Source: Plasmopara viticola
Lineage: Eukaryota > Oomycota > Peronosporomycetes > Peronosporales > Peronosporaceae
DNA: 64,000 nt
Direction of reading: 5' to 3'
Assembly: GCA_001695595.3 (NCBI GenBank)
Contig: MBPM02000004.1
Location: forward strand, 1,612,001 to 1,676,000
The position numbers were made by a program, and so were the translations under genes. This document shows, in pieces, positions 23,777-36,869 of this stretch (positions are counted from its first letter, which is position 1; every line of letters starts with the position of its first letter). The notes under the pieces were generated by a model. The model made no database searches, was not told the origin of the DNA, and saw nothing but the letters and a program-made list of their open reading frames with translations.

Positions 23777-24492
23777 GCGCAACTATACTCTTGGGAACCC
23801 AACAGTACTCTATCGGTGCAAAAATCCCTGCATCACCTGCAATGGCATGTTAATAAGCCTACCATGTATCTCAAAAATCAATACACATCCATTGACTTCG
23901 TAAAAATTTTGATAGAGTGGATGGAGGTGTGCCAGGAAGACTCGACCGTCTATTGGAAGGGGCTATGGCATGGCATGCTGCTAATGCTGCCTGTACTAGC
24001 CTTTTTCTTTCGTAAGTGGAAGGTGGCAGCGGAGCTTCCTGCTACGCAACAGCCAGTGCTTGGGTACGTACGCACTTACTTGTATATGGCCTCTCTAATC
24101 AAAATTGTCTCCGTGTTTTATATGGATATGCCCTCAGAACGTACGTGCCTACAAGAGTGGTGCTATTTGCTAGGCAATGTCGATGACAAGATACTAATAC
24201 TTTGTACTCTAGATCTTTTCTGAATGAGTTGTTTGCGTTTGAGGTCGTGTTAGTAGCGGGTGCAGAGCTTAAAGCAGTTCGCGATCAACTCAAGTCCGCC
24301 GAGGAGACGACACCCGTGAACGAGAAGAAGGTAGAGGCGCTAAAAGAGCGTATTGTGGACGTTGCCACTGTATTGCAGAAGAAACTTGAAACCATCACAC
24401 CGATTGTGTCATTTTTACTGGAGGAAAGCGTCGGTGTTATCAAGGACCACCACAAAAACTTGTTAAATACCGAAGCTAAAAAAGACATTTAA
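23777..24492 (+). CDS. Unrecognised protein with a hydrophobic segment, at least two exons
   Basis: The reliable part is an open frame ending at 24063 (ATG at 23864, in-frame sequence upstream to 23777), joined over intron 24064-24212 (GTACGT...TACTAAT...CTCTAG) to 24213-24492. From the ATG this gives 159 residues. A segment around WHGMLLMLPVLAFFFRKWK could span a membrane. The C-terminal half is helical and charged (LKAVRDQLKSAEE, VEALKERIVDV). A likely upstream exon lies near 23497-23552, reading TTLQELLGTLEDRFN, but I cannot fix its splice sites or the true start. I do not recognise the family. It lies between SCFD2 (same strand) and RPS2 (convergent). Confidence 0.55.
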
Positions 24493-24774
24493 TGTCGAAA
24501 TGAGCTTTTAGTGTGATTAGAGCTACTAAATGGACAGCATTGAAATATTGTAATTTTGGAAAGTAATTTGATTTTTGGTTAGTTAAGGTAGCCCAGGGTC
24601 GACACCTACGCACCGTAGCGTCACCCCAACGCTCTCCCCGAGCCACCCTCACTACAAACGAGAAAGGTCGACACCGTCGCACCGTAGCGCTTCAGATCCA
24701 CGCTTTCCTCCCTCGCAAAGCCAAACTACGCTTGTTCATTTGCCTGCACACGAGTTCATCGCGTTGCACTGCGC

Positions 24775-25560
24775 TTACTTCTTGATGGCCGTCTTCGCGA
24801 GGAAGTCCGTGTACTCCTGGTAAGGTGACGGGCCAAACGAGTGCTGCTCCCACAGGTCAGGGGTCAAGTACGCGTACGTAGCACGCAAAGCGTAGAACGT
24901 AGCCTTGACAAAGTTCCCCAAGGTACGCGTGTGGCCACGGGCCGAGGTGTAGCAGTCCTCGATACCAGCCATACCCAACAGCTTCTTGGGCACGGGAGCA
25001 GCACACAAACCAGTACCACGAGGAGCCGGGATGAGGCGGACACGCACAGAGCCACACTTGCCCGTCACCTTGTTGGGCACAGTGTGCGGGGCTCCGACCA
25101 TACGGCCCCAGTAGCCACGACGCACTGGCACCAGTGAGATTTTGGCCAGAATGATGGCACCACGAATAGCAGTAGCCACTTCCTTAGCACACTTGACACC
25201 GAGACCAATGTGGCCGTTGCAATCACCCACAGCCACAAAAGCTTTGAAGCGCGTACGCTGACCAGCCGTGGTTTGCTTTTGCACGGGCATGATCTTCATC
25301 ACTTCGTCTTTCAGCGAAGCCTCTAGAAAGTAATTGACAATCTCGCACTCCTTAATGGGTAAAGAGAAGAGGTAGATTTCTTCAAGTGAGCTAATCTTGC
25401 CCTCCTTCACTAAGCGTCCGAGCTTGGTGACGGGCACCCACTCCTTAGACTCTTCGCGTCCACGACCACGGCCGCGGCCACGGCCACGACCACCACGGCC
25501 CCCACGGCCACGGCCAAATCCTCCACGTTCTCCAGCGGGTGCAGGTGCGGTGTCAGCCAT
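24775..25560 (-). CDS. RPS2: 40S ribosomal protein uS5 (RPS2)
   Basis: The single-exon gene encodes 261 residues. The N-terminus has the RG-rich tract typical of eukaryotic RPS2 (about residues 11-36, RGRGRGRGR), a known methylation-type region. The S5 core follows: [12 protein letters not shown], the [19 protein letters not shown] segment, then [20 protein letters not shown] and [10 protein letters not shown], and a C-terminus with [10 protein letters not shown]. The protein sits in the small subunit near the mRNA entry and decoding region and contributes to fidelity. Length matches the family (human 293, with a longer glycine-rich head). It has more regular codon use than the flanking desert. 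Confidence is high. Confidence 0.95.
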   Translation of the reverse strand: MADTAPAPAGERGGFGRGRGGRGGRGRGRGRGRGREESKEWVPVTKLGRLVKEGKISSLEEIYLFSLPIKECEIVNYFLEASLKDEVMKIMPVQKQTTAGQRTRFKAFVAVGDCNGHIGLGVKCAKEVATAIRGAIILAKISLVPVRRGYWGRMVGAPHTVPNKVTGKCGSVRVRLIPAPRGTGLCAAPVPKKLLGMAGIEDCYTSARGHTRTLGNFVKATFYALRATYAYLTPDLWEQHSFGPSPYQEYTDFLAKTAIKK

Positions 25561-28500
25561 TGTTTTCAGTGACTTTCTTGTTTCTTTGGGGCGAAATGAA
25601 TGAATGGGTGGGAGCTATGAAGAGGATCTCACTGCAAGGGGTAGCACGAAGGTAGCAGATTGGACCTCACAGAATCACTAAATTGCGTGGTCTACATCGT
25701 GTAAAGCGCAGAGCAATTATTACATCTGAGGGTTTGTATAGCAGGAATCAGATTTGCTAGTCCAGGCAAAGAAATATTAAAGCGGTTTTACTTGTGAAAC
25801 AATTTAGAATTTAAATATCCTGTACGTATGCATATTTGTTAATGCGTCTCATATATACCACATCGAAGCTTCGCCTAGCAAGTGAATAAATGCTCACCTA
25901 TCGGGGTTTACAACATCCATCAGGCCAAATTTTTTAATAACGAGATTTTCAAATGATACATTATTATGTATCGCTGGGACTGTTGATCATTATCAGTCCC
26001 AGTTTCGTATCCGACCTTTAGCTAATTGGTTATGGGTATTTGGTGTTCAATTTTCCACCTGACGCATCGATGTATGCTCGACAGCTCGTTAAGCGAATCT
26101 GAAGTCAGCCCCACTCGTTTTGTCGCTACCTTTTGAATGGAGCATAAAATATTGGCAGCTGTATGATGGCAGTCGAGCCAATTATATCTGCGTAAATTTG
26201 TAAATGCTGTTCTTCCATGGCTGGAGTCAAGGTTGGCTTTTTATAGCTGCTGCGACGGTAATTTTTTCTCTTTTGAAGAGAATAAACAGCATAGTTCACA
26301 CTTCCTTGAGATGTTTTGAGGCTTTCCACTTCAAAAACCTTACTTGACTTCCGTTTATTGCATATGTTTGCGCAAAAGTCGCGCGTGGATCGTATGAAGC
26401 CACTGCTTCAAACCGAACAATGGAATTTCTTTAGTCAATTGCCCACTTTTGCGAGCATGCAACTTATTGCAATATCATCCGCCAAACCTTTATGCAGTAG
26501 ATAAAAACTAAAAGGCTTAACATACATTGCACATAGCAACTATCCATCGTCTTTCAGGGTCTATCCATACCCATCGAATAGAGTTTTACCATGTCACCGG
26601 ATGAAATCTGGTAATCAAACATGCTCCTTTTTTCTACCTGAAATGTTTTATAGAAATATTCCTAGTCGGAGGAGGATACAAAACTATCAAACAATATATG
26701 AAAAATTGCATCTGATCTGATTTTCTGGTGAATGTTTCGTTGATACGAAGTGTATCTAGTAGCTCGAGGCTTGGGCTCGAGTGATTTCTAAAGCACCAGA
26801 AAGATTCTCCAAAGTCAAGTCCGAAGTGTTTACTTCCCAGCATCTCACTCAAATTCACCAATTAATCTATAATTTGAGTCGAATAACTACTATATATGTC
26901 GAAAACGTACTTGACACTGCCTTTTACAAGGTGAGCACTTTTCTGTTGCAACACTTCAATTGAGCTGCCAAAATCAATAGCCTTGTCTATTTGAAGTCAA
27001 GGGAAAGTTTGTACATGGGAGAGGATGTCCGCATCGAAATGTAATCACGCCTGGCGTGTGTTCGATTAAAAAAGAAAGATGTAATACTAAGGTTATGTTA
27101 TGGGTCCTTGGACTGATTTAGCTAAAGAGATTAAAGCAGCTATCATACGTTGGTAGAACCATATGTATCGTGATCAGAAACTAAACTGCTGTCCACGTTT
27201 AGTGTGGGGTTTTTTAAAAGACACATATAGCGTTACCTCTAAAACATGATCACGGTTATTACTCTTGAGTCTAGTAAATAGATCGTCTATAGCATTGCAA
27301 ATTGCCAGATGACCGTGTAAATGGGGCTTAGCGATAACGTGCATTGATAAATCGCTTTTATGGGAGATAAATCTCGCCTTATCACAATCTTCAGAATCGT
27401 GAATTACTCTTACGAGTAAGTCGCACTGTTATAATTCGCAACGTTATGCTTGTTTTCGGTGACACGGTCGTTGCCGTCAAAAAAAAAAACCTGCACGATT
27501 GGTATGAAAAAGAAACAGGATTACGAGTTCTCTTGTGACAAGGCACTCGTCATGTAATCACTTCTTCACGCTGTGCCGTTGACAAAATCGCTGGAAATTA
27601 GTGGTGCTCACAACAAAGATTGAGTTGACCAGTAGTCTCGCGTCCAAGAAGCCCAATTCAACGCAGCTGATGCCGTAGCACGAATCAGCGCTTCGAACGG
27701 AGCAGTATGCGCTAAGCTACGCTTGGATCGCGTGTCTGCACGTCCAGCAAGCTCAATTGGACGTACCTGATGCCGTAGCACAAATCAGCGCTTCAAACGG
27801 AGCAGTATGCGCTAAGTTACGCTTGGAACACGTGTCTCGCTGCTAGAGTTGATGACAGCGAGCTCAATCAAGCCAGTAATACTGTTGACAAAATTGCTTC
27901 TTTGCGTCAACTTGCCTCTCATTCATGCAACCGAGTGACTGGCTTCGACAAGACAATGTCGTGTAGTGGTGGTGGAAGAGCTGCAATAAAGTCCCACTTG
28001 GCCTTGAAGCTGCTGGTAAAGGCGAAAAATACGTTTTGTTTGTGAAGTGAGTTGGAGCATAGCCAAAGGGTGTGCGCTCCCTTTTGGTCGGGTATCTAGC
28101 GTGTATCGCAAGCACGACGCTGAAGTAATCGTATCGCCGCCAGTTAGTGATGCCGAATGTAGCCGTGTCTAAGTAAAAGATATCCTCGTCGCTCTTCGTT
28201 TTTTTGTCGCACAGATTGCAACCGTAGTATGTCGTCATAAACAATTATCAACCGTCTTCACTTTTTTTACCGCGTTATCATCAGATGTTGATAGTTGAGA
28301 TATTTCGGACTAGTAAATATTACAAACAACAGAACGCCTTCGGATATTTCTTAATTCAGGATAAAATGCCAAAGCTTAAACAATTTAGCTTTTTATCACT
28401 TTACACTGAGTACCAACCGTTTTGCTACACTTTATGTGCTAAAACTTTCGGCTGTAAGTGTAGCTGACTACTAGCTTTGAGGAATACTTCAGCAAATTTT

Positions 28501-28748
28501 CTCTCTCTCAACACATGAAAATTGCCTACGACCGTTGCAAATACCAAAAAGAGTTTTAATTAATGTGCCACTGTTATAGAGAAGTATTGTTTGTTTTGCG
28601 AAAGGGCTTGAACTGTGCTAACGGAAACATTACGATGTTCAACACAAATAATATTACTATGGCTCTTCCGAAGCATGTAGATAGCTGCTCACAGTCGAAT
28701 TTGCTATCAATAGCCAAGGACAAGACACAAATTCAGGTGTAGTAAACA
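25561..28748. other. AT-rich intergenic desert
   Basis: I see no gene. A short tandem duplication lies at about 27630-27840 (separate entry). Small open frames here have no coding character or recognisable domain. Confidence 0.5.
27630..27840 (+). repeat. Two-copy tandem repeat with a 100-bp period
   Basis: CTGATGCCGTAGCAC begins at 27667 and again at 27767. The two copies then run in parallel (AATCAGCGCTTC, GGAGCAGTATGCGCTAAG, TACGCTTGGA, CGTGTCT) with a few substitutions. The spacing is exactly 100 bp, so it is not codon-periodic and probably not coding. Confidence 0.75.
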
Positions 28749-28919
28749 ATGGGCAAAGGAGGTGGTGGCTCAAAAGGTGGAGGTTCCAAGGGCGGAGGCT
28801 CTAGCGGAGGTTCGAAGGGAGGCGGGGGCTCAGGAAGTTCTCAAGCGGCGGCAAACAATCATTCCAATCAAATGAATCCGAACAATTCGGCCTTTCACTC
28901 TTCTCGTGCACACGACTAA
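28749..28919 (+). CDS. Glycine/serine-rich small protein (56 residues)
   Basis: An ATG opens a 56-codon frame. Residues 2-32 are GGGS/GGSK-type repeats (for example MGKGGGGSKGGGS), followed by an Asn-rich stretch (NNHSNQMNPNNSAFHS) and a short tail. The base composition differs sharply from the surrounding AT-rich sequence, and the frame is free of stops throughout the GC-rich part. Similar short MGKGGxGS proteins turn up in many eukaryotic genomes without known function. It could be expressed or could be a simple-sequence ORF. Confidence 0.45.
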   Translation: MGKGGGGSKGGGSKGGGSSGGSKGGGGSGSSQAAANNHSNQMNPNNSAFHSSRAHD

Positions 28920-31019
28920 ATTGTCCGCTCAACGTGGATGCAGAGTCATCGGAGTGAAGAGAAAATTTTGGTGTCGCTTCTAGTGGTTAAGTATCAAGCA
29001 ATACGAAGGTGGTATTGTTGAAAACGACAATTTCATGTAAAGCCTATCTACTTTGATAATCTGATGTCGTTTGGTATAAATATCTCAATAAAAGCAAGGG
29101 TTGTTCGCAAGCGCCAGAAAGCTTTTAATTGTTAGCCATTATTCGATGCTTTAGCAATTGGTTCTTACGATGTAGTGAATGATTTTTGTGCGAATCCAGG
29201 TAAGCAGTGAAACAAATGCAAACGCATGCTTGAAAATGGAACAAATAAAACAATTAGTAGCAACTGCTATCATTGCTACACAACAGTACAAAACTATGTT
29301 TGCAAGTTAGATAGTCAGTTGACCTTATTCATGCTCTTCTCCGACTTTCTTGGCTCTATTTTAGATTGTTTCCTAGTTCTTTTTCCTATTGTACTATTGA
29401 AAGTAAACGCCCAGCAACATCAACTGTCGCCCATTTCCGTATCTTCCTCGTTGCTGGGAGCAGCGTTAAATCTGTAAGCGAACCTTTACTTAAGATCGCA
29501 ACCACTTCACCTTTCTAGTTGTATTAACTTTTCATCAATGAACAGCTGCGATCTTCCCGTCATGTTTACTAAGCCAAGTGACAATAAGCCAGACGATTTA
29601 AAATTCTGTTGTACAGTTTGTACATTTCATTACGTCATGCCATGCGCCACTAACTAGGCGAATCGATACCAATTCGGCTAGTTTGATTTATTGCACATTC
29701 TATAACTTTTGTAATAATTCCAAATAATTATATAGGAACCGTGTCCATCAAATATTAGAATGGCAGTTTTCTTTACGTTTGCTGGTAGTTTTCGTGAAAT
29801 TGATCGATCCGTTTATATTTACTTATTAAAGTATTGCCTGATAGTGGGTCTTCGAACACCACATCTGAGACCTCATCGGAAACGGTAGACCCGATCATCA
29901 AATTGTTCAGGCCTTTAAGAGAAAGCGCAACTTGCGATACCTTTAGTCGAGATTTAATCTCTTAGAAACGCTATTTTGTGATATTTTGACTTTTACATAA
30001 GCCAATTACGCATTAGCTTCGTTCTATTCCAAATATACTGACGTTGGCAGTGCGTCCATTCAGACACAACGCATGTGAGCTGTCAAAGTGAATGGAATGG
30101 TTTGCAAACACGAAGTCATTTATGACATCGAGAAACCATTTTTGCATGTTGATTCATCTCTCGCGAGCTAATTTAATCGCTCTTGGTGGTACTGCGTTAC
30201 CCACCAGTGAGCTTATGTTACCCAAATTTATACTACCGACTATGTCTTGCAGACCTGGTGAACCGCTTGCGGAAGTTTGTTACCCGCGCTATGTTGTCCA
30301 CAATTATGACATTCCTCTCTGGCAGCAGCAAAACCCGCTCAGCAAGGTTTCAACTATGTCGTTACGTCAACCGTCTTGCAATATTGGTACCTTTGGTACT
30401 TTTCATATCTGATTTGGCCGTATCCTTTCCCAGGCTTCTCTAAAGAAGCCAAACGCACAGCGCTGCGAATGATTAGGCGAGTGACACCTATGTAAATGCC
30501 TTGCCAATCTCGTGTTTTTCTGGCTCAAATGAAAAAAATTATGTACATTCAAAAAATGTCCAAATATTTCAAACTTTAACCTTTCAGACACTTTTATTTA
30601 GACTATTAACACAATTGTCTCACTTTAAATTGAGCTAAAAATTCCATTTTCTATATTTAACTAAAGCTCTCAAAGATAATTAGACTGTATATATGAGGCG
30701 ATCGCAAGCGTTTGCCGGTGCGCAATATATCATAACGCGCTAGAGCCTGTCTGGACTTGAAATAAATCCCCATATACTCCTACAATTGTGTTTACAATCA
30801 GCAGCTGACCGCTACTACTTCCCAGCTCGAGGGCTATTGTACTCTCGAAGACTTAGCTCCCGTGGTGCGTAGTAGTCGCACTTCCATAATGAGGACTAGG
30901 TTCTTTATCGATACCCAAAGGGATGTGCACAATTATTCGTATTACATTTCTTGCACTTCCAAGAACTTTTGGAAGAAAATATCCTCTTTACAATTATTGA
31001 AGTTAATCCTGACAACTCC

Positions 31020-31260
31020 GTTGCACGAGATATTGTGGTACTTGATTTTTTTTCTGTCGAGAAGAGGAAGAGAAGGACACTTTCACATCACTATACCTGC
31101 TGTTTGCTTTGATGTCGCTTGCAACTTACGTCTGCCGAATGCAGCTAAAGAAGTGGCACAAAAAATGCCAAAGACCTTAAGTTTTGCCGTCAAGACATGC
31201 ACTTAATTCTGCAGCAGCGAGGTTCTCAGCCTTAACTAACCAGATCTCGAGCCTCAAATG
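31020..31260 (+). repeat. Dispersed repeat, copy A
   Basis: It matches 36870-37130 in the same orientation. Shared blocks include TTGCTTTGATGTCGCT against TTGCTTTGGTGTCGCT, CCGTCAAGACATGCAC and the AACCAGAT/GGCCAGAT end. It is heavily decayed; its origin is unknown and it is presumably part of a transposon. Confidence 0.6.
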
Positions 31261-32439
31261 TGCAATCATATCGCTCCATGAGAATGTCGCTTGACTCGCA
31301 ATTCTTGAAAAAGGTGTGATGACGCCTCATGTCTAATATCTACATATGGCCTTGGAAGAGTCATTTGCTACGTATGCTACTATAATGAACTCTTGGTCCG
31401 GGTCACAGCACGGCTTATTTAGCCCACATGTAGCACTAAATGTGCTCGCATCTATCGAAAGATGTTACGACTGTACGCTAGCCCGTTTTTGGATATGCTC
31501 CAAATGGCCGAACGAAGCTCAAGTGCAGTCTGTTCTCAACAATAGCAGTGACTCTTTTTTAAGACAAATTTCTCGCATTTAAACATGCTTTGTTCCTGTT
31601 TTATGTTGCTTTTGATGATACCGTTGCATTTAACTTCACTGATTTCCATTGTAGGAGAATGATTCTAGCATGCCGCTCAACTATTTCACTCTGATCAAGT
31701 TCTGAGCAACAAAGTGGTGGGGCTTACGGAACGCGAGGGTCACTTAAACAACGCTGTGCAACCTATGGAAGTATGCTACATTTTTGATGCAGAATTTGAT
31801 GATTGAAAGCATGTTACTGTGACGCCCTGATGAACCCTTGAGGAATATATAGCATCGTCGAGGCCATTTACTCGCTTTGTTCGACTGTCGGTTTATGAAT
31901 GATTTGCCGCGGACTCGTCCAATTTGGTGTCTGTGTATTTAAACACATTATAGATAGAGCATGTAGTGCAAAATATCGATTCTAAGCAACTAGTATCAGG
32001 AGATTATAATGTTAAATGACACAATCAAGAAGCAGCGCAAATACTTTAAAGCCGATAAACGTATATGGTCTAGCCACTCGAAATTACCCATACTGTCTGT
32101 CGAATATATACACAAAGTTTTTGCTTCTGGACTGCCAGCACAGCAGTGCCACCAATAATGCCCGATTGTGCGGCAGCATTATAGATGATTTTGCCCGCTT
32201 GTTAGCTTTGCACGCGCGCACATAAGTTACTTGAAGACGTACTATGATAAATACGTCTTCTCTCGACCGAGATGACCGCTAAGCAATGTACTGCGAGACT
32301 CAAGCAGAATTTTATACAACTTTTTGGCCACACCACGAGGTGAACAGTACTGCTATGAATTACGCCAAGGACCTTTAAGACCTAGCCTTTGCATTTGTGC
32401 CAGTACTTTTGTCATCCCTTCATGAACTTTTCGGCAAAG

Positions 32440-33130
32440 CTATGCACATGCCACCTTGCCCATACGCGGCACGGATAAGACCCATGAGTTAAAATCTTGG
32501 CTTATACTCTGGTCGGCGCAAGAGCGCATCAGCCTACGCGCTCTACTTCCTAGGTTTATGTCTCATTTAAAATTTGTACTTTACAAAGATCGAAAGCTAT
32601 CTGGTCAGTCTTTGAGGCTACAGTGTTATAATGCTAAGCAACGCATTATGTGTGCAGATCACGAGCAATTTAGATTGTAGTGGTAAGGCTTGACTTGACA
32701 AGAGTATTCTTCGTCGCAACTTGCTAAAGTTCATGGGCATGTTTCTTTTTCGACAGCCTTGGGCCGCCGCGCCTTGAACGCAATTAGCCGATCTTGTCTT
32801 CGAGCGTCCTTTTCCAAAAGCTAAGTGCCAATGGCAGAATCTGACGCATCACAGACTAAACTGGACGATTGGTATAGTCGATCTGCAGGGGACAGTATCG
32901 GCACCTGTGACAGGCCTTTCTTGACTTTGCCAAACGCCTCTTAATTCAATTTTCTCACAATCATTTATCCTTTTTAGAAAGCGATGCCTTAGCCACTTCG
33001 TATACTTGTACTTGACTTTAGCGGGGTCTGCTCGAAGATTTTAATAAAGTGCTATTACGATCACCCTCTTTTGCCCTCAAAGTGCATTTATCTGCAATAG
33101 CGCAAGCTGATTCGTGCGCATTTATTCAAA
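32440..33130 (-). pseudogene. Ty3/gypsy-type retrotransposon remnant (RT end and RNase H)
   Basis: Read on the minus strand, the frames give pieces in gypsy order: an RT end with DPAKVKYKYTKW, then VPILSPADRLYQ, VCDASDSAIG, LIAFKAR and PKAVEKE. The RNase H and connection part follows (LVICTHNALLSI, LSIFVKYKF, ADALLRRPEYKP). Several stops and frameshifts interrupt it. The VCDASDxAIG and ADALxRRP motifs are diagnostic of the family. No LTRs were found. It is an inactive fragment. Confidence 0.7.
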
Positions 33131-33879
33131 AGCCGCTCGCAAGTAGACATTGAAGTTTCAGCATCATTATGTATACTCTGTACAAGTTTGGACGAATATT
33201 TTTTATGTGCTTCCGTCCTGTGGGGCTGCGGAATTGCGTTAGCATATGCAATCAGAGCCCTTAAACTTTATTCAACCATTTTCAAAGTATACCACTTATA
33301 AGAAATTGTCGACTATATGTCCTGTCATATTATTTTACAGCAAATCACTACCAGTAATCAATGTTAGTGGAAGCTTTTAGATTATTTAGCGTGTGCGATG
33401 CGCCACTTGGACTCGGGTTTTCGAACAAAAAATGATGAGCACGCTCTTTTTATCCCATGCAAATCATGTTAACAGCCGCTGCTGCGAAAATTTACCTTAT
33501 TCTGATACTTTATAGAGGGTCATACGCTTAAATCGTTTCTTAAGAACTAAAGGGTAACTCCGCGCATTAAGTGCATTGAGCACCAAATAATCCAGTGATA
33601 AGGCGAGACCGATTTATTTATAAGTCGTATTACTACTACTTTCGCTTGGTCGCTGGCCTAACGCTGAAGTCAATGCCGACATGTCCACCCAAAACTTTTC
33701 CCGTCCGATACGAGAATTTCTGCACTGCTCGAAAAGATACATGCATAGCCGTCTCTTTCTTAGACGATCATTGGTCTCAAAAGACGCTTCGTGTCGTATT
33801 TGCGCCGGCACAATCAAGCCCTGACACATCAATGTCTACATTAGTGTCGAGCAAAAATTGTACTTACTGAATCTCCGAC

Positions 33880-34215
33880 TTAGCGAATTGTGTGTCACTT
33901 CACAAGAGCGGCGTCAAAATGCCTCGACCTAGGGACGACAATGTCACTCTAAGCCTACAGTAAACGTTGTTTACGACGAGCAATGCTCAGTGAATTACGT
34001 TTCACTCCTAATACATTTGAAGAGTCTCTGTCTAAATTATATAGCTGATTTGCTGCAGCCAGAACATCTTCGTACGAGCATTACTCAGTGGCTTACATGT
34101 CTCCCCACGCGCAATGACAAAATTTTGGCTTATATCCAGCCATGTCATCACTAAAATGCAGCAAATGATACATCGTACGAATTTCACGCACTGGTTTACA
34201 CGTCACCCACATGGA
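33880..34215 (+). repeat. About 100-bp tandem repeat related to those in the inverted-repeat arms
   Basis: Four copies of a motif like CTCAGTGAATTACGTGTCACTTCAC occur near 33888, 33986, 34087 and 34188. The same motif recurs at about 105-bp spacing in 14110-14580 and, in opposite orientation, in about 7100-7560. Confidence 0.5.
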
Positions 34216-35026
34216 ATGGTAAGCAGCCGGATCATGGCTATGGTTAGTCGGGCCCGGTTGGATAGATAGATTGCTAGATGAGACTGATAAGTTGCCGTAC
34301 GACGTCAAAGCTTTTTATAGAATTTAATATTTGCTATTTTATTGCTTTTTGCGCCTTTGTTCTTCTAGAAAGATTAAAAGAACTTTTGTGTGGCCTTACG
34401 ACGTCTGAATGCTTCAAAAGAATCTTTATTCTCATCTATACTACTTTGAATGAAATTACGCAACGTCGGTAGTGAGGCTGTGACTGACATACATAGCCCA
34501 ATAGTTTATGCATCACTCCGTAAGGTCTCATCCCAATTGCCTCGGCTTAAAGCTGATTCTGTCACCTCAAAGTGCCATTATATATGAATGACCTTCTTCG
34601 AAAGTGACTCGTGCCTAAAGTTCCGAAGTCGATACGAATAGTCTAAATTTTCTCAAATTCTTCCCGGTTGCTTAGAAGAGCCAGCTAGACTTGCTCCATC
34701 TTTATTTGTGCAACCTGCTCGTTAAAGTTACCCTTAGGTCGGGACGGCAATGGGCTACCTCCTCCCGGGCTGTATCCGAGCGTACTTCCTCAAATGAAAT
34801 AGCAACTACATCTGCAAAATCGATTCTTGCCATTCGAGCGAAAAATGCAAGCTTCTTGTAATGTGGTCGGGTTACAAGGTAGTACCGGACACATAGTCGA
34901 CAGCAAGACACTTGTATACAGATAGTTTAGGTATGAACCGTCGCCACGACTGATGTGTTGCGCATAAATACTCTTTCATAAGCCCCAATCGAGTTGTAGA
35001 TGTCCAAAGCCACTCGCTGTTGATGC

Positions 35027-35461
35027 ATGCACAACAAGGCGTTCATTGTGGCCATCGTGACCTTTCTGTTTCAAAGCATTCTTTTTGCTTCCATCTCTCC
35101 AAAGCCATTCATGCTTAGCGTAGATTATCGTTTGTGCGGAAAAGTGCCGACGTCACCGAAGCAGACGACATCGTCATTTCCTATCAAAACTTCTCCAACG
35201 AAGTGCTTTCTAGCCAAAATCCTGTCTACAAATGTGAGCCGATCGCGTCGAGTCTTTGTGCAACCAAATCTCGCACCTTTTTGGACCGAGCAAGTGCTTC
35301 AGCTTAGTCTGCTCATCTTGTATGCCCTAAGGTACTGCTTCACTCCCACAGAGAATCAGTCCCAAAAATGGCGTAGATTGACTTCAAATGCTACAAGATG
35401 CCGCGAGGCCGCGTTAGCATTATTCTTCGAGAAACTGGAACTTCAGGTCCCTGACTTGTAA
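35027..35461 (+). other. Doubtful ORF with a signal-peptide-like start (144 codons)
   Basis: The N-terminus (MHNKAFIVAIVTFLFQSILF) looks like a signal peptide. The rest has no recognisable domain, and the surroundings are decayed repeats. It is recorded as a possible secreted protein only because of this start; chance is as likely. Confidence 0.2.
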
Positions 35462-36869
35462 TCGAAACTAAGGCCTAATACGAAATATAGATTGCTACCC
35501 ACTTAAGTCTTTCGATTGCTTTTTATCGATATCTATTGTATTTTTTGCACTTCGAATGAAAAACTTTATGTTAGCTGTATTAAAAAATCACTGTGGAGTA
35601 CATATCATCTCGCATACTGCGATGCATAAAGAAGTGTCATGAAATTATCTACAACGTTTCTGGTTGCTTCCTTAACCAAATACCACTTGTTGCTAGTGTT
35701 CGGTACATCACTTCACTTGCGTCACACAAAATACAGTGACATACACTGAGCTCATGTAAATGTGTTATAGCAAAGCTATTAAAGCACAAAGGGGGCGGCT
35801 GCTATTGATGCTTTTATAGCTTCCTTCATGTGCCAGTTTCTATCATTTCGTTCAAAGGCAAAAAAAAAGCTTTTAAAGTCAACACTATATCTGCGCAAAT
35901 ATTTTGTTACATGTGCAGGCACGTGGTATAGTCCAAAGATTAGCGATTTCATGCTTTCTCGTCTTTTGCACAGCTTTTGAGGCTACGCACAAAGCAGCTG
36001 GCTAATTTACCTACTCTCCTTTGAAGTCACATCTAACAATATTGACACGGAGTCCTCTGGCTCCTTAGGTTATTTAAAAGACCTTCGAAACCATTCAGTC
36101 ACTAATTATTGCGGGTTCGAAAGGCTTTGACCAACACCTCGCCGTAGCCACGTTTACGTGTGCAGCGCGTTCGTGCACCTTGAAGTCGAATGCCCCATGA
36201 TTGGGATCTGCCGGTGCATACATTGCATTCCATATTCGCCAAGATCAGAGTACAATGAATGTCACCTGATGGCCATTTAACGAGCGGATGCGTGTCTCAT
36301 TCTCAATTTGCGAGTACTTCTTTTTTTTTGTGATTTCTCACGGAAACACCTTTGACCCTTTTGATGTCGATAAATTTGATGCCACGCCCTCCACGAGCGC
36401 CCATACAAGACTTAAAGAACCAATTTTTTGGACAAGAACAAGGCTGACAGCTTAAAATTTCGGTTTTGCTTATGAGGAGCGACTTAAGCCGGCGGAAACT
36501 CCTGCGCTGGGTTTAAAGGTACACAAAGATATATTCTATGGTCATAAATGCGGCCGCTTCAGCAAAGTCGATGTGCAAAAATATTGGTTTTGGTACAAAT
36601 TTGCTCGACCGAGAGCTCCAGAGAGTTGCTGTACTTTGGCGAATTATCTGCAACACTAAAAGTACCTGCATCAGCTACCAGAAGGCTTTACTCGTAGTCC
36701 ACCGCTTCCGCATATAACAACGTGCAGCACGCGCCGATCAAAGATGCTAATTATCACGAGCAAACGTTTTAATAACGTCAATTTTGACAAAGTAATGCTT
36801 CAGATTCTCGTGAGTTTTCGGGCAGAATAAAACATTTCTGCCACACAATATATTGACTTTGTCTTTGGT

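Noticed and set aside
24841..25603. ORFs antisense to RPS2, including a Pro/Arg-repeat frame
   Set aside because: They are reverse-strand shadows of the RG-rich RPS2 gene.
35027..35461. Second secreted effector
   Set aside because: Apart from a signal-peptide-like start there is no EER or WY pattern; listed only as a doubtful ORF.
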